Positions 18,740 through 20,335 of a stretch of 20,335 nucleotides of DNA are shown here, in pieces. The DNA is from Streptomyces sp. NRRL F-525. GTDB taxonomy: Bacteria > Actinomycetota > Actinomycetes > Streptomycetales > Streptomycetaceae. The DNA lies in NCBI RefSeq assembly GCF_000716605.1, contig NZ_JNXE01000067.1, positions 1 through 20,335 on the forward strand, given 5' to 3'. The translations under genes were made by a program, and so were the position numbers. Position 1 is the first letter of the stretch. Every line of letters starts with the position of its first letter. The notes beneath the pieces are model-generated. The model was not told where the DNA came from, did no database searches, and saw only the letters and a list, made by a program, of their open reading frames with translations.

Positions 18740-19657
18740 TCAGTCGTCGTCCGCGTCGGTGTCGCCCATGCCCATCACCGTGAGGTGGGCGCGGTCGAGA
18801 GCCGCGTCCTCCAGGCAGCCGCGCAGCCGCATCCGGTCGTGTTCGGCGAGCGCGGGCCGTACGACCCCGGCGAACATGCCGTCGCCGAGGCTGCCGAGCG
18901 TGGCGTGGTTCAGCAGCACGGAGGTGGAGTCCCGGCAGCGTTCCCAGACCTGTTGCGCGGCGAGTGCCTGCCGTTCGGCGGTCATGTCCGCACCCCGCAC
19001 GTCGACTTGGACGAGCACCGAGGTCGCCTCCGAACCGCTCGCGCTCTGCTCCCGGGTCTGGGTGAGATCGGCGAGCCCGACGACGAGCGCGGCGAGCAGC
19101 GCGGCCCCGACGACGCCGACGACGGCCGTGCGGGCGACGCGGCCCCTGGAACGCCGACCGATCGCGGGCCGGTCCTCCAACTCGCCCGCCAGCGTGCCCG
19201 GTTCGGGGGCGGTGAGGACGGCCAGGCGTCCCGCGAGGCGCCGTTCGGCGGGGCGTCCGGTCGCGGAGGCGATCCGCTGCACCACCCAGGCGAGCCCGGA
19301 CAGCAGCACCCCGGTGACCATGAGGACGGGCACGAAGACGTACGTACGGTCGGCGGTGTCCTCCAGCCAGCGGAAGCGGGCGCCGTCGCGCTCGGCGGAC
19401 GTCTGCCGCAGCCGACCCAGCACGTCCTCCTGACGTGCCGTCAACTCCCGTTGCCTGGCGTCACTTTCCTTCACCCGTTCCTCGATCCGGGTGAGCCGGG
19501 CGAGCAGCACGATGCCGAGCAGCATGACTTCGACGACCAGGAGCAGGATTCCGCAGAGGATGGCTCGCTGCCATTGCCAGCGGTACAGGTAGACGACGAG
19601 GTAGGTCCCCGCTCCGGCGGCGGCCAGGCTTCCGAAGACGTAGGCGATGCGTCTCAT
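18740..19657 (-). CDS. four-helix membrane protein, unknown function
   Basis: The 305-aa product has two close N-terminal hydrophobic segments (about 5-25 and 33-54) and a charged, probably coiled-coil stretch (about 55-92). A third segment lies at 105-127, then a basic loop (about 136-175), a fourth segment at 176-196 and a soluble C-terminal domain. That last domain (about 205-305) contains a V-L-V-Q-V-D-V-R-G strand and two Cys (241 and 281) that could form a disulphide if outside. The C-terminus is very acidic. No named family was recognised. The ATG at 19657 overlaps the TGA of the upstream PEP-utilising gene (ATGA), so the two are co-translated and may act together. Confidence 0.75.
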   Translation of the reverse strand: MRRIAYVFGSLAAAGAGTYLVVYLYRWQWQRAILCGILLLVVEVMLLGIVLLARLTRIEERVKESDARQRELTARQEDVLGRLRQTSAERDGARFRWLEDTADRTYVFVPVLMVTGVLLSGLAWVVQRIASATGRPAERRLAGRLAVLTAPEPGTLAGELEDRPAIGRRSRGRVARTAVVGVVGAALLAALVVGLADLTQTREQSASGSEATSVLVQVDVRGADMTAERQALAAQQVWERCRDSTSVLLNHATLGSLGDGMFAGVVRPALAEHDRMRLRGCLEDAALDRAHLTVMGMGDTDADDD

Positions 19658-20335
19658 CGTCCGTCCCCTGTCCGCTCGTTGCCCGTCCGGGCCTCTTTCG
19701 GGCGTACGTCACCGGTGGCGCCGTCGACGGCGACGCGCGAACCGGGCGGGAAGCGCCGGACCGCGTCGGTCGCGCCGACCACGGCAGGCAACCCGAACTC
19801 CCTTGCCAGTACCGCGAGATGGGACAACGGGCTGCCGGTCTGGGCGACCAGCGCGGTGAGTTGGGGCAGGAGTGGGGCGAGTGCGGGGTCGAGGGTGCGG
19901 ACGACGAGTACGGGGTCGGTGGGGCGCGGCCCGGTCCCGTCCCAGACCGTCCCTACGGCCCGACCGCTGGAGACGCCCCGGCCGTCACCGTCACCGGTGC
20001 CCTTGCCGCCGGTGCCCGTGCGTTCGGCGACCACCGTGCCCGCCGCCGACAGCCGGAAGGCGTCCGGCAACGGCGGTGACTCGGCCTGCGGCACGCGCGC
20101 GTGGAGGTCACCGGGCAAGGGTTCGCCGTCGAGTACGGCGGCCAACTCCGGCCAGCGCAGCAGGCCTACGCGGTCCGTGTCGGCCGGGCCGAGTCGGCGT
20201 GCGGCCTCTCGTACGAGGCGTACCTGTAGCTCTTGGGCCCAGCGGATGCGGAGGCGGAGGGATTCTCGGGGTGGGAGGGAGGGGGTGCGGGAGGTGGTGA
20301 GGGTGAGGGGGCTGGGGGAGTGGTGGTTCGTTGGT
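19654..20335 (-). CDS. C-terminal part of a PEP-utilising enzyme (phosphohistidine swivel domain), cut by the window edge
   Basis: The frame is open to the right edge of the window, so the N-terminus is missing; about 226 residues are visible. The C-terminal 100 or so residues form a PEP-utilising mobile domain. GRGVSSGRAVGTVWDG is followed by a segment containing PVLVVRTLDPALAPLL and then TGSPLSHLAVLAREFGLPAV, where the His (codon 19821-19819) is the expected phosphorylated residue. The upstream part, including RLRIRWAQELQVRLVREAAR, is helical. By analogy with PEP synthase and rifampin phosphotransferase, an ATP-grasp domain would be expected beyond the edge. The substrate cannot be deduced. 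It overlaps the next gene, a membrane protein, by 4 bases, an unusual pairing for a swivel-domain enzyme. Confidence 0.8.
   Translation of the reverse strand, partial: PTNHHSPSPLTLTTSRTPSLPPRESLRLRIRWAQELQVRLVREAARRLGPADTDRVGLLRWPELAAVLDGEPLPGDLHARVPQAESPPLPDAFRLSAAGTVVAERTGTGGKGTGDGDGRGVSSGRAVGTVWDGTGPRPTDPVLVVRTLDPALAPLLPQLTALVAQTGSPLSHLAVLAREFGLPAVVGATDAVRRFPPGSRVAVDGATGDVRPKEARTGNERTGDGR

Overview
This is a high-GC actinobacterial chromosome segment, almost certainly from a Streptomyces. The third codon positions are very GC-rich, GTG starts are frequent, and two copies of a GC-rich intergenic element common in Streptomyces are present. So is an XRE / DUF397 / HATPase regulatory locus of the type expanded in that genus. 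No tRNA, rRNA, CRISPR array, insertion sequence or phage gene was seen.

Layout. (1) 1-1400: an intergenic hairpin repeat, then a secreted glycoside hydrolase family 6 (cellulase-type) gene. (2) 1401-3057, minus strand: an unrecognised gene behind a promoter that resembles the actinobacterial DNA-damage (PafBC / RecA-NDp) motif, then a RidA-like gene translationally coupled to a GNAT acetyltransferase. (3) 3150-4217: a hypothetical gene facing a broken TIR-domain gene. The TIR reading frame breaks off and is fused to a frameshifted copy of the hypothetical gene's C-terminal part. (4) 4309-8120: a nucleotidyltransferase-fold protein, a FUSC-type membrane protein, and a convergent endonuclease/exonuclease/phosphatase-family protein. 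(5) 8281-11627: an amidohydrolase (deaminase type) and a cytochrome P450, both apparently leaderless, then a DUF899 thioredoxin-like protein. (6) 11798-13928: a 60-aa small protein gene with a strong ribosome binding site, convergent with an ABC exporter half-transporter, with a GC hairpin at the junction. (7) 14155-17912: a regulatory locus made of an unknown 148-aa protein, an anti-sigma-like HATPase with a very long Gly-rich tail, a repeat-rich 347-bp divergent control region, XRE-DUF5753, DUF397 and a DUF574-type SAM methyltransferase. (8) 17932-20335, minus strand: a membrane-anchored Cys-phosphatase, a four-helix membrane protein and the C-terminal part of a PEP-utilising enzyme cut by the window edge.

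The parts most worth following up are the decayed TIR module (3150-4217), the putative PafBC-type promoter at 3094-3116, and the control region 15540-15886. That control region holds three dyads and three sets of direct repeats, including a perfect 11-bp tandem repeat that runs into the XRE gene's ribosome binding site. All assignments come from reading the sequence; no database search was run.
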